Source: Mytilus galloprovincialis
Taxonomy: Eukaryota; Mollusca; Bivalvia; Mytilida; Mytilidae
Direction: 5' to 3'
Length of the DNA stretch: 64,000 nucleotides
NCBI RefSeq assembly: GCF_965363235.1
Contig: NC_134851.1
Location: forward strand, 26,900,847-26,964,846
Shown: positions 11,301 to 21,341 of the stretch, piece after piece
How the letters are laid out: each line of letters starts with the position of its first letter
Position numbering within the stretch: position 1 is the stretch's first letter
The notes under the pieces: model-generated
What the model was told of the DNA's origin: nothing
What the model saw: the letters and a program-made list of their open reading frames with translations, nothing else
Database searches by the model: none
Translations under genes and position numbers: made by a program

Positions 11301-12514
11301 AAAACCTTACATGTCCGGGGCTTTGGTCCTGTAAAGGGTCAGAATTATGTAGCATTTCAAATCATGTTCCTTGACAATTAACCAGAAGATATAATTCTGT
11401 TGTGTGGATCTCTTTGTTTGGAATATTGAATTGTAACTATTTTCGAATATTTGAGTGCCTTTTAGTTTTAATGAATTTCATGAATGGTCTTATGCAATAT
11501 ATGCCTTCATGACAGAAGGATGCAGGTAAAAATAATATTCATCATTTATTCATGAGGTTGGATGTTAGCCGGCAAGGTAACTACAGTAAATTTAACAGAA
11601 TATGTGTTGATCTTGTGTAATAGAACAAATATTTGAAAAACGCCAATTTTCAAAATAAATCGATTTCTTTTTCATTTTTTTTCTAACATTTTCGAAATGA
11701 TTCATTGAAAATTGATATAAGAAAACGTATTTATCTAGAATTTAACCTAAATTGTTGTATATTTCTTCAAATTTTGAAAGTATAGAAGAAGAAAAAATAA
11801 AAACAGAATTTGATCTTTGACCTCATTTTATGCAAAACTGTTACCACATTTCTTTTTGACGACATCGATATTTCAATAGTACTCATTTTTCCGAATCCAA
11901 TGATATATAATATAGCCATAAAGTATGTTTGACGATTAAATCTAAAAAATACTGGGTCTGGTCACCGTACTACTAGTTGTTTTTAACATATTTATTGCGT
12001 TATTTGTTTCCTGCAGACCGTTTGCAACATCCAAATTCTTTACTTGCTTTAGACTTTCTACTTCTTGATTTAGTTTATTACTGTCTATTTTAATTGCGAT
12101 GTTTTCGTTCAGCAATCTACTATAGTTCTGTTCCAAAACGGCCACTTTAGTATGTAGTTGTGTTATCTCAGCGTTCGTGGTCTGCAGACGACTATCAAAT
12201 GTATGTTGCATTGAAGTGAGATTTTCTAGACGATAAATATATGGTTGAAGGTAAATTGACATATTTTTAAGTTGTTGTCCACCATTATAATTCGACGCAT
12301 CTACTTTTGTCTGAAGTGTTGCAACAATTTGCTCTAACTGATGGCGTACCTGCTTTTCCTCGGTCAACGAATTCATCAATTGCGCATACTGACTTGTGGT
12401 TATATAGTGATTTTCACCATTTGGACCGACAGTACTACTATCCAGCAGAAATTTAAAGCAGCCATGGTAAAGCACGGATAAAGCTAATAACTTGGAAGCC
12501 CAAAAAATCAACAT
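5028..12514 (-). CDS. secreted coiled-coil C1q-domain protein, six exons
   Basis: Hand-assembled minus-strand gene: 12514-11974, 8542-8441, 7951-7868, 6768-6652, 5587-5471, 5362-5028. All five introns are phase 1 with GT-AG ends, giving 1,296 nt or 431 residues. Residues 1 to about 24 form a hydrophobic signal peptide (MLIFWASKLLALSVLYHG). Residues 40-320 are a heptad-rich coiled coil with several N-x-T/S sites. Residues 321-431 form a C1q domain ending SCLTIVQL. Bivalve proteins of this type are secreted, trimerise through C1q and the coiled coil, and often act as pattern-recognition lectins; that role is inferred from the family. Start chosen because this ATG precedes the signal peptide in the long open exon. 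Intron 1 coincides with a terminal-repeat DNA element. Family C and AT-rich sequence fill the other introns. Confidence 0.72.
5471..5587 (-). CDS. C1q gene exon 5: coiled-coil segment
   Basis: 117 nt, phase 1 to phase 1, donor AGAG|GTAAGT, acceptor TTTCAG. Encodes LLMEKNIANLDRRINSLSTS and QGSISNKLNAIVNEHSQR. Same length as exon 4, consistent with a modular stalk. Confidence 0.72.
6150..6545 (+). repeat. dispersed repeat family C, copy 2 (intron 4 of the C1q gene)
   Basis: Long copy: 'gagggacgaaagataccaaa', 'ccatggctaaaaatgaaaaa', 'aacacgaaccccaccaaaaa', 'ggtgctccggaagggtaagc', 'cacatgtggcacccgtcgtg', then a tail with 'aacggtcaaccaactcg'. Small open frames inside it are not conserved and are not called. 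Confidence 0.65.
6652..6768 (-). CDS. C1q gene exon 4: coiled-coil segment
   Basis: 117 nt, phase 1 to phase 1, donor AAGG|GTAAGT, acceptor TACAG. Encodes LLTDSEIKGLNDKMSRLGIS and NVTDKLINTTVQTLTKK. Heptad-like spacing of I, L, M and V residues fits a continuing coiled coil. Confidence 0.72.
7868..7951 (-). CDS. C1q gene exon 3: coiled-coil segment
   Basis: 84 nt, phase 1 to phase 1, donor AAGG|GTAAGT, acceptor ACAG. Encodes STIDKKIKRLNDKMIDVN followed by TTVLGLTTK. It resembles exon 4 (LNDKM and N-TTV-x-x-LT-K-K/G in both), so the two look like an old exon duplication. Confidence 0.7.
8441..8542 (-). CDS. C1q gene exon 2: coiled-coil segment
   Basis: 102 nt, phase 1 to phase 1. Reads SEDFRALYNLTMLNNKDISL and on to HQLTDIYN. 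The donor is ACG|GTAAGA. The acceptor CTATAG ends at 8543 and sits in the target-site duplication at the edge of the element that fills intron 1, after a pyrimidine-rich run. Confidence 0.65.
8546..11972 (+). mobile_element. 3.4 kb DNA element with 14-bp terminal inverted repeats, forming C1q intron 1
   Basis: Perfect terminal inverted repeats: TAGTACGGTGACCA at 8546-8559 and its reverse complement at 11959-11972. Both ends are flanked by CTA (8543-8545 and 11973-11975), a likely 3-bp target duplication. The interior holds a worn + strand reading frame (see 9024-11480). The terminal repeats look better kept than the interior. The superfamily cannot be fixed by eye; a 3-bp duplication occurs in PIF/Harbinger, CACTA and Zator, but no DDE catalytic block was recognised. 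Confidence 0.7.
9024..11480 (+). pseudogene. broken element-encoded protein of an uncharacterised animal family
   Basis: Read in the + direction, fragments in several frames recall a long protein I know as a repeated uncharacterised open frame in cnidarian, bivalve and fish genomes: FTYWDMFPEAVDI near 9170, MATEKTIIKASRG near 9432, RDEEHVIAILNHLNDP near 9640, SFYSPISKSN near 9850, and HVLTGCDATSSLFGVG near 10760. The last block lies in what looks like a nuclease-fold C-terminal half in the intact relatives. The copy is heavily broken and cannot make one protein. It is antisense to the C1q gene. Family assignment is from memory. Confidence 0.55.
11974..12514 (-). CDS. C1q gene exon 1: signal peptide and coiled coil
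   Basis: Encodes residues 1-180. Hydrophobic leader, then a long coiled coil (YAQLMNSLTEEKQVRHQLEQ onwards; NEVESLKQ-like heptads near the end). The open frame runs 10 codons beyond the proposed donor, into the inverted repeat of the intron 1 element. Two GT sites (11973 and 11970) both give phase 1; I chose the outer. Confidence 0.75.
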
Positions 12515-12814
12515 TGTCTCATCCTCCTCAGAATGTCAAATAAAATAAAAATATTCTGCATAAATTATCAACCAGATAATATTAAGGGTGCAGTTATCTG
12601 CGCATAGATACGTAAACTTGTCAGATAACTTGGTTTAAAGTAAATACTGCATTCTATTTTAAGCTATTTTAGATAAAACAAACATGATATAGATGACCTT
12701 TTACCATTAGTGTTTCGTTTTGTTGAAATGAATCTTAAAATCAGATAAAAAGTAATCCCGTCTGTCATAAAACGGGCACATAAGTAATAACAAAATAGCT
12801 TGAAGAATAAAATT

Positions 12815-14345
12815 GAGAATGGAAATGGGGAATGTGACAAAGAGACAACAACCCGACCATAGAAATAAACACAACAGCAGAAGGTCACCAACAGGTCTTG
12901 AATGTAGCGAGAAATTCCCACACCCGGAGGCGTCCTTCAACTGGCCCCTAAACAAATATATTCTAGTTCAGTGATAATGAACGCCATACTAATTTCCAAA
13001 TTGTACACAAGAAACTAAAATTAAAATAATACAGCGGGGTTAAACATGTTTGTGATATCTCAACCCTCCCCCTATACCTCTAGCCAATGTAGAAAAGTAA
13101 ACGCATAACAATACGCACATTAAAATTCAGTTCAAGAGAAGTCCGAGTCTGATGTCAGAAGATGTAACCAAAGAAAATAAACAAAATGACAATAAAACAT
13201 AAATAACAACAGACTACTAGCAGTTACCTGACATGCCAGCTTCAATTAGACTGACTGAAAGATTATGATTTCATCATATGAACATCAGGCACAATCCCGT
13301 TAGGGGTTTAGTATCATACCATCATAACACATATGAGAAGAACTTAACCCGTGTCATGCCAACAACTGGTTTTTGAATACATGTGTTTAGTTCCGATACA
13401 AAGACCCTATAAGTGAATCAATATTAACGCCAAAATATGCAATCTTTAATGACCTGACAACAGTATCGTAACTATATCCCTTCTTAAAATAAGTCTATTC
13501 AAAGGTTTTGTTAGTTTTTGAGGTGAATACTGACACCTTTGTGCTTTATAAAGAATATTTCCATAAAAAATTGGATGTGAAATACATGAACGTATAAGAA
13601 GTCTGCATGTTGAGCTATATTTACGAATGATGTCCTTATACCGATGATAAAATTTAGTAAATGTTTTTACTAGTTTGTGATATCGGAAACCCTGGTGTAA
13701 TAATTTTTCAGTAATACATAAATTTCTTTCGTTAAAATCTAAAACATTGTAACATACACGAGCGAATCGTACAAGTTGAGATACATAAACACCGTAAGAT
13801 GGTGACAAGGGAACGTCACCATCTAAAAATGGATAATTAACGATAGGAAATGAAAAATCATCTCTTTTATCATAAATTTTAGTATTCAGCTTTCCGTTAG
13901 TGATATAGATATCAAGATCGAGGAAAGGGCAGTGGTCATTGTTAGTATTAGCTTTATTTAAAGTAAGTTCAACAGGATAAATTTCTTTAATATACATACT
14001 GAAGTCGTCATTATTGAGAGCCAAAATATCATCCAAATATCTAAAAGTATTATTAAATTTGTTTATCAGATGTTGTTTCGATGGGTCTTTGCTTTTTTTT
14101 GTCATAAATTGTAACTCATAGCAATACCAGGTCCGCAATAAGTGGTGCACAGTTAGTCCCCATTGGAATTCCGATAATCTGACGATATACGGAATCCCCA
14201 AAGCGAACAAAAATGTTATCTAGTAAAAATTCAAGGGCATATATAGTATCAAAGCATGTCCAATTGACATAGTTTTTTTGTTTATTGCTACTAAAAAATG
14301 ACCTTAAAGAGTTTGAACATATTTTAGTTTGAAGAAGACAGGTTA
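12815..14345 (-). mobile_element. Penelope-like retroelement, 3' part
   Basis: Minus-strand remnant: a reverse transcriptase C-terminal half (13446-14210) followed by a tail at 12815-13445 that matches families at 4549 and 33990. A second, more worn copy with the same order lies at 33975-35700, which supports treating tail and RT as one element. No GIY-YIG endonuclease was recognised. Confidence 0.6.
13446..14210 (-). CDS. reverse transcriptase fragment (Penelope-like), 254 codons open
   Basis: Carries the RT active-site box as YLDD in NTFRYLDDILALNNDDF (residues 58-61 of the open frame), then FLDLDIYITNGKLNTKIYDK and RDDFSFPIVNYPF, then YGVYVSQLVRFARVC and the 'thumb-like' YHKLVKTFTKFYHRY. 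This set is typical of the YLDD reverse transcriptases abundant in mussels and other aquatic animals, which I place with Penelope-like elements. Just upstream, fragments in another frame recall the preceding RT block, so the 5' side is broken. Mobile-element gene, not host. Confidence 0.68.
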   Translation of the reverse strand: MFALGIPYIVRLSEFQWGLTVHHLLRTWYCYELQFMTKKSKDPSKQHLINKFNNTFRYLDDILALNNDDFSMYIKEIYPVELTLNKANTNNDHCPFLDLDIYITNGKLNTKIYDKRDDFSFPIVNYPFLDGDVPLSPSYGVYVSQLVRFARVCYNVLDFNERNLCITEKLLHQGFRYHKLVKTFTKFYHRYKDIIRKYSSTCRLLIRSCISHPIFYGNILYKAQRCQYSPQKLTKPLNRLILRRDIVTILLSGH

Positions 14346-17300
14346 TAGATGGGTAAAGCTGAGGACTATGCCATACAATGAATAAATATAGCGGGAATCT
14401 AATGAACCATTACTGGACAATACATATAAAGAGGTGCGTAAAAGGGGGGGGGGTATCTGCGCGGAAGAATGCGAAATAAAATTTATCTTTAACGCTGAAC
14501 GAACAATTACAAAATACTTGCATGTTGATCTTTGTACCGATTTCATGAAACACGGTGAATAACTAGCCTTGTTCACAGCTGTGTGTTTAATAAAAATGGC
14601 AAAACACGTTGCACGAAAATAACCCTTTACCATTCTCTGTGAATGTACACTAATTTCTTATTTACTCATCCTCGCGACAAATTTTGTTTTCAACCGGCAA
14701 ACAAAGCCTTCTTTGAATTGTTTTGTTGATATACGAAAAATGATTACCTTGAAGGAATTTCTACATCATTTACGAACAAGGAAATAAAATGAATCCTTCC
14801 TCCACGCTTGAAATAAGATAGGTACATGTAGTGTCTATCAATAAATGCTACTTTCAGATACACTACTTACTATTTTCAGCGATTAAGTTATGATATATGG
14901 TTTACGTGGATTTCATCATTGACTCTTTTTGAAGTGCTAAGCACCTATATTAGTTATCGTTTTTAAGGGAATTATTATACATAAGTCATAACTGTCTAAA
15001 GAACGTAAGAAAAATTAATTAAGAAGTGAAACACATCCGATATATACAAGGATTACATATGTTGAGAACTCGAGGAAAATATCGTATGTCAGTGATCTGG
15101 ATTTTCTATGAATGAGTTGATGAGTCTTGCCAGTTTGATACCGAAAACCAATACAAATCGGTTATAAATTGCATTGAGAATTTTCATCCCAAAGCTTCTT
15201 GAAGATAAGATTAAAAGCACGTAGAAAAAGTGTAGAATTCTTTGATTGTATATATACAGAATTTTGAACATCTTATTATTAAGTCACTCATTGAGAAACC
15301 AAGCGCAGAGGTTATATTTAATATTTGCACAATTAAAAAATCATTCTCAACATTATCAAACACGTGATATAAAAGGTAAAGAATAAAACTTTTCTATTAG
15401 TAATTGTCTATCGCTTTGTGTATCTTACCGTTGAATATTCGAATGCAAAGGTCTGTGAAAAAAAGACATAGATAAATATCCCAGGTTTAGGGGAAGGTTC
15501 GTATCCCGCTAACATGTTAAACCCCACCCAAATATGTATGTATGTGCCTCTCCCAAGTCAGGAGCCTGTAATTTGGTGATTGTCTTTGTTGATGAGTTAC
15601 ATTTTTGTTATTTGTTTCTTTTTTGTACATGAATTAGGCCGTTAATTTGTTCGTTTGAATTGTTTTACTTTTGTCATTTCGTGGCCTATCATAGCGGTAT
15701 GGGATTTGTTCATTGCTAAAGGCTGAAGCGTAACATATAGTTGTTTGTTTTAACAATCATACCACATCTTTTTTTTATATTTCAAATCTGTCTTGTACAT
15801 GTAGTTACAATGGAGTTCACATTACCTCCTTCTATACTTACTAGATTTTATTTGAGCAGAGAGTATTTAGACGTCAGAAAATGTTAGTTGCCGATTATAA
15901 AAAGAACATTGATCTAGACGTACCACAATTAACTAGGCACTGACGAAACATATGGATGACAGCTTTGCTTATACCTTTCCCTTCAATTTAAAGGCTGGCC
16001 TTGAATGGATAGATACTATTACTGACTATGAGTTTGTTTAATTTTATGTGTGCATGTATGTGTCAATAGTCAAGTTTGAAGATACAAAATATTGGTTCAA
16101 ATTTTTTGAAAACATAAATAAAACACAGTTGAGTCAATATATATGTTTTTTTTTATTAGTAAACCATTATGAATTTATATATAACATCTGCAAAAGTGAG
16201 TCTTATTTAAAGTTTGAAATAAACATTAAAATACGACTGTCATTCGGTATATTTAGAAACATGATTGTTACAGAATGCTTAACCATGTTAACGATGGTCG
16301 AGCATTGCAGATCTGGTATCTGATCGTGTATAAAATTAAACAACCTGCAGAAAATCTACTGTATTTTTAAAATACTGGACAAATCCGAAAAAAAAAATGC
16401 TTCTCACGATTATTTCACTTTCTCAATAATACTGTGAAACAGGTGGGAGAAAGTATGTGGGACTTAATGTGAAATCACAAAAAAACCGCAACACAAGGAA
16501 ATGTGATTCATTAAAAAAACATTTTGTACCTAAAATGGTCACATTCCAATATAATGATATATTTAAAACGTAATCTTTTTAAATGTGTCAGAAACTAATA
16601 AAAAAAATGCCTTGAAACCGTTCATTTTGTTATTGAATTTTGTTGAATTTTTCATAAAAAATTATAGTGAAAGATCGGGCAATGCATTATCTTGATTGTT
16701 GATGAAACAGTCGTGACCAAACGCTTTTTTTCCGTACCACTAAAATACATTTGCGCTTCAAACAATGTAGAAAATTGCGCTTTAAACTTTATTTTTCTGT
16801 ACAAAATTGACAAGACATTAGCGCTTTCAACCTCTATCAGTTTATCTGTAATCTCCAGAAAATTAACCAAGATTATATTCTTTGATAGTTCTTCCGAACA
16901 AACGACAAAATCAGAAAAAAAATTGGGTAATCAAGTCATATTATAAAAAAATGATTCTTGGTAAACGATAGAGAAAATGAAACTTTGTCAGGAGCCTTTG
17001 GCCTTTGTTAGTATTGTATCATTCATTACTAATTTTAGTTTCTTCTGTGTATTTCGGATTTTAGTATGACGTTCATCATCACTGAAGTAGTATACAGTTT
17101 TGTTAAGGGTCCAGCTGAAGAATGCCTCGGGGTGCAGAGGTTTTTCGCTGAATTGAATACCAATTAGTGGCCTTGGCTGTTGTCGGCTCTTTGGTCGGGT
17201 TGTTGTCCCTTTGATACATTCCCCATTTACATTCTCTATTGTATTTATGCTTTTTAACACTGAATTCTAATTACAACATTTTTCATTGGACGTAATTACA

Positions 17301-20300
17301 AAAAACTAAAAATGTAAATGTATGAAAATGGAGGTATTCTTTCACTATAATTGTTATCAATATAACGAATGAAAGCCGTGTAAAAACAACATTCACAATA
17401 CTGGTTTTGGTTAGAAAACAAATGATAATAATGACAATATACAGTTATATGAAGAGCAATGGAAAGCTTTTAACACGCATAAAACCATTATGGTTAAAAC
17501 TCAATATTTATTACTCAAATTATAAAGGATGTTACTTTAACCTTATAAAAGGGTGGGAGCTTTGTTCTTTAAAGTACAATTTCTCCTGTCAAAATTTAAC
17601 AAAGATATTCCTAAATCATCTAAACATTCACCACTAGTCAAGACCTCAGTCTATGAATATTATGATTTCTTAGATTATCTCATGAAGATGCATTGTTGAA
17701 ATGCAGTGCAGAACTAAGTTGTCTACGTCTTATGGTCTCTGAATTTTATTGGCCAGCCAAAATCGGTTGATTTCTTGAAAGTAAATTGTCCTTCGCAGAA
17801 TATTTTGAATAAATTGGTAAACAAGGTTAATGGCCTGAAGATATTTCACCTTTTTACTTTTGACTACATCTTGCAGATCGGTGTTCATTTGATTTCAAGG
17901 ATTGTTTTGGTTTTGTCAGATAGCTCTCCGTACCGCCAAAAATGTATGACTCAATTGGCATATATGACACGAAAACAAAATGGGCGAAATACAAATGATA
18001 ACAACCAGGAAAATAAACAAATTAGTCTCCCAATCTTGAATATAATGAGTATAATGATATTACATAAAACAATAATAACTATAAATATACTATTATAGCG
18101 AAAAAATATGGAAAAAAGATAAAATCGTATTTACAGAAATCATATGTTATTTATAAAAGCAAGTCATTTAGCTGTGGATATCTTCACGTTCTATGTGAAT
18201 AAATGGATTGCATTATGAAGGAGGTGCTAAGCAAAATCATGATTTTATCACAAGAATTCAAACATTTTAAATGCAATAATTCTGTATACTCGCTTCTTCA
18301 AATACTTACAATAACCAACAGTTCATGAGGCACTCTTATAAATTGAAAGCAATCCAAATGTGGTACATATAGATACAATAGTCAATACATAAAAAAAAAA
18401 TCATGAAACTCCAATATATAATACGATTCTATACAGTGTAACTAATTATCAGTTTAAGTCTGACATGGGCGATTTTGTACTCAATCCTTTTAAATTGGTC
18501 TGCATTCACATCGACATTCCTAGACTTTAGTTTTAAGTATATTGAACAGTCTAAACTTGCACACGACATGTATTTCACCAGGTTTTAATAATTTTGAAAA
18601 ATCTAAATGATAATCGACTCAAGCCTGAATCACACTCAACCTTACTAAACCAAGTTTTAACATTACTCCACCCTTTTTGTTATCAATATCTCTTATTTTT
18701 GCTATTAACAAGAATTATTTTCCTTGACTATACATTTTACCAGAAATACTATCTACAAAAGAGGTTTGTCTGATAAAACAAAAACAAAAAATAATAATGT
18801 AATATCTCAATTTGAAATAGTGGTTTCTAATTGATTATGTCATAATTATGAAAGCAATATTCATACAGTAGGAGTTTTTTTAGTTAAGTAAGGTTTATAC
18901 TTTAGTAGTATAGTTTAGGCTTTGGTCGAGTATGGTTCCTAGCTTTACGTCTTTCTGTGTGTACTGTGAAGACATTACATCAGATCAGGGACTGCTTATA
19001 ATTTTTCAGACTTTGAAGTAGTGTCAAGATAAGGATTGGTCAAACGTAAGTACAATTTAAGAGGCTGTCCAAGTAAATATCAGGCAAATCCTATGATATG
19101 GGTGGCACAACATAATTTTTTTGCCCACTGAATTTTTGGTTCCAATGCAATGTGTATATCATACAAAGGATATATATGTCAAAGATATTTATGAATCAAC
19201 AGTGGATGGCTCAGACAATGATTTTAAAGTTCACTAACAATGCAACAATTTTTTTTACAAAATGAGGAGTTATCTCCCCTTTTCAATGAATTTTCAGTGC
19301 TTTCTATGTATTTTTTACTCTTTCTTTGCTGCAGTTTATAAAAAACAGAATCTAACTTTGAGAAAGAATGAATTTGTGATATGAAATAGATGAAAAAATT
19401 TTGAAAACAAAATATGTCATGTGCCATCCACCGCCTGGTTTTTCCAAAGCCCTCTTAAAGTTAATAATGAAGTCGGGTCATATAAAATTAATTACAGATT
19501 CATTCAGAACGGTCGAGTAAGAATCAGTTCATATGTACAACTACTATCTCAGACTTTTACTGGTTGTTTAGAGAAAACCTGGAATATACAAATCACTAAA
19601 CAAATCAAACATTATAAAATTGAAATATGCACATAACTGATAATCAATAGAAAGCAAAATAACTTTAGATAAGAAATAAACATGTACACCTCCGAGCAGC
19701 CAAAAATTTCTAGAATTAAACTTTTTTTCTTAACCTGATTTTTGGGTTTATAAGACTGTAACAAAAATAATTGGTGAAGAAAAAATCATTGGGTGGTGCA
19801 CTTCTTTTTTTGCTCCGACCCTTTGAAAATGCCCAATTTTGATAATTTTCCCATTTTTCATCGATTTTTACCTATTTTTGAGCTATTATCGTGAAAAAAT
19901 CACAGAACCACAATTAAACTTTTTTCATACTTATAAAGATGAAGTGGACCAATCTGAATAAATTTTACTGAAAAATACTATAGGTAGGTGTTAATATACG
20001 AAAGTTTAATCATATTTTGACGCATTTTTGTGTAAAATTTACCATGCTGTCAATTTTGTATTGTTCTGATTTTTCTCAGTTTTAAGAACAAAATGCATAT
20101 TAATTCAACTTTTTTGTTATAAATGATTGAAAAAATACATATCTAAGAAATTTGAAAAGACCAAAATGATATGGGATGTGCATGATTCTTGTAAAATCAT
20201 TTTCTGTATCCCTAACCCATTTTCTCAAAATGTTGGCTAAAATAATAACTTGATCGGTCATAAAATTTGAAAACTGGATTTCTCAAAAACTATTCATTGT

Positions 20301-20781
20301 AAATACACAATTTTTTCACAGAGTTATGTTTGATTATAATATTTTTAAAATTCATTGATATTTTCAACTTGTATCGCATGTTTTGGAAATAATTCTAGAA
20401 CGAGATTTGAACGAGACTGAACGAGACTGAAAAGTCAGAAGAATACATCCCTAATACGAGTTTTATACTTATTCGGTCCAAAAACACATCGTTTGATATT
20501 TTAGCTCTTTTTCAAGTTCCTGATTATTGAAAATCTAGGAAAACGTTTCTGACTCATACAATACATCAAGTGTTATTTTGTTTTTGTATTTTAATTCATT
20601 TATTGAAAGCAGAAACAAAACATGATAAATTAAACAGGATTGAGTTTTCATAGCGTGAGATCTGTTTATATATCTTTTGGGATGGTCGAGGCTGTACTAT
20701 TATAAAAATTCAAAGCCTTTAAACGACATTGAAGAGCTTATATAAACGAAAAAAATACCAAACCCAAAATAAAAAATTGTG

Positions 20782-20785
<4 letters not shown>
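14346..20785. other. gene-free stretch between the C1q and Roc-COR-Death genes
   Basis: AT-rich, many short open frames but none with recognisable domains, codon pattern or splice context. An inverted family A copy lies at about 15485-15745 (gtcaggagcctgtaat) and an inverted family D piece at about 17040-17245 (ggtcgggttgttgtcccttt). A run of unclassified sequence at 19060-20480 has no recognised relative. Confidence 0.45.
15485..15745 (-). repeat. dispersed repeat family A, inverted
   Basis: Reverse complement of the block at 48140-48400: 'cccgctaacatgttaaa', 'caagtcaggagcctgtaat', 'gcggtatgggatttgttcat'. Confidence 0.6.

Positions 20786-20850
<65 letters not shown>
20786..20850. repeat. 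(TA)n microsatellite
   Basis: About 32 uninterrupted TA units, just 3' of the Roc-COR-Death gene's stop. Confidence 0.95.
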
Positions 20851-20853
<3 letters not shown>

Positions 20854-21027
20854 CAAATTAACAAATATATCTACTCTACTGCGCGCATGTTCTCGTTAAA
20901 AAGCTGTATATAGCTATAAATGTCCATTTGACATAGTCTTTGCAGGCTTAAAATGAATGTTTTGGAACAACTTAATTTAACTTCATTCGACGAATACAAG
21001 AGGAAATAGTTCAAGAATGCAAACAAG

Positions 21028-21341
21028 TCAGAATAAATCAGATAACGTGTCTTCAACAATTTTTATATGTTTGCCAATCTTGCTAAATGCCTGTGCAATT
21101 TTTCTCAAAGTTGGTTTAAGATTGTACATTTTACAAAAAGTATTTCTCCATTCCTCTAAGATTTCTCTATTGAGTTTTACCAAATCTCTTTCAACTGTGT
21201 GCCCGAAGTTTATCCATTCCCACGTATTGAAATCCATTTCAAGTTCAATCAGAAATTTTAAGGAGTTATTTCCAATTAATGGAGCTAATCTGTCAATATG
21301 TTTCTCTGTTGGTACAATGTCCCACTTTTCAGGTTCCTTAT
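21028..21341 (-). CDS. exon 20: Death domain 2 and stop
   Basis: 314 nt starting phase 1, acceptor TTATAAAG, ending at a stop codon at 21028. KWDIVPTEKHIDRLAPLIG, NNSLKFLIELEMDFNTWEWI, LEEWRNTFCKMYNLKPTLRK, AQAFSKIGKHIKIVEDTL: Death fold with the W-x5-F/W core. Confidence 0.76.

Noticed and set aside
12664-12955. Two overlapping minus-strand open frames of 82-85 codons
   Set aside because: They fall in the tail repeat of the Penelope-like element and are in competing frames.
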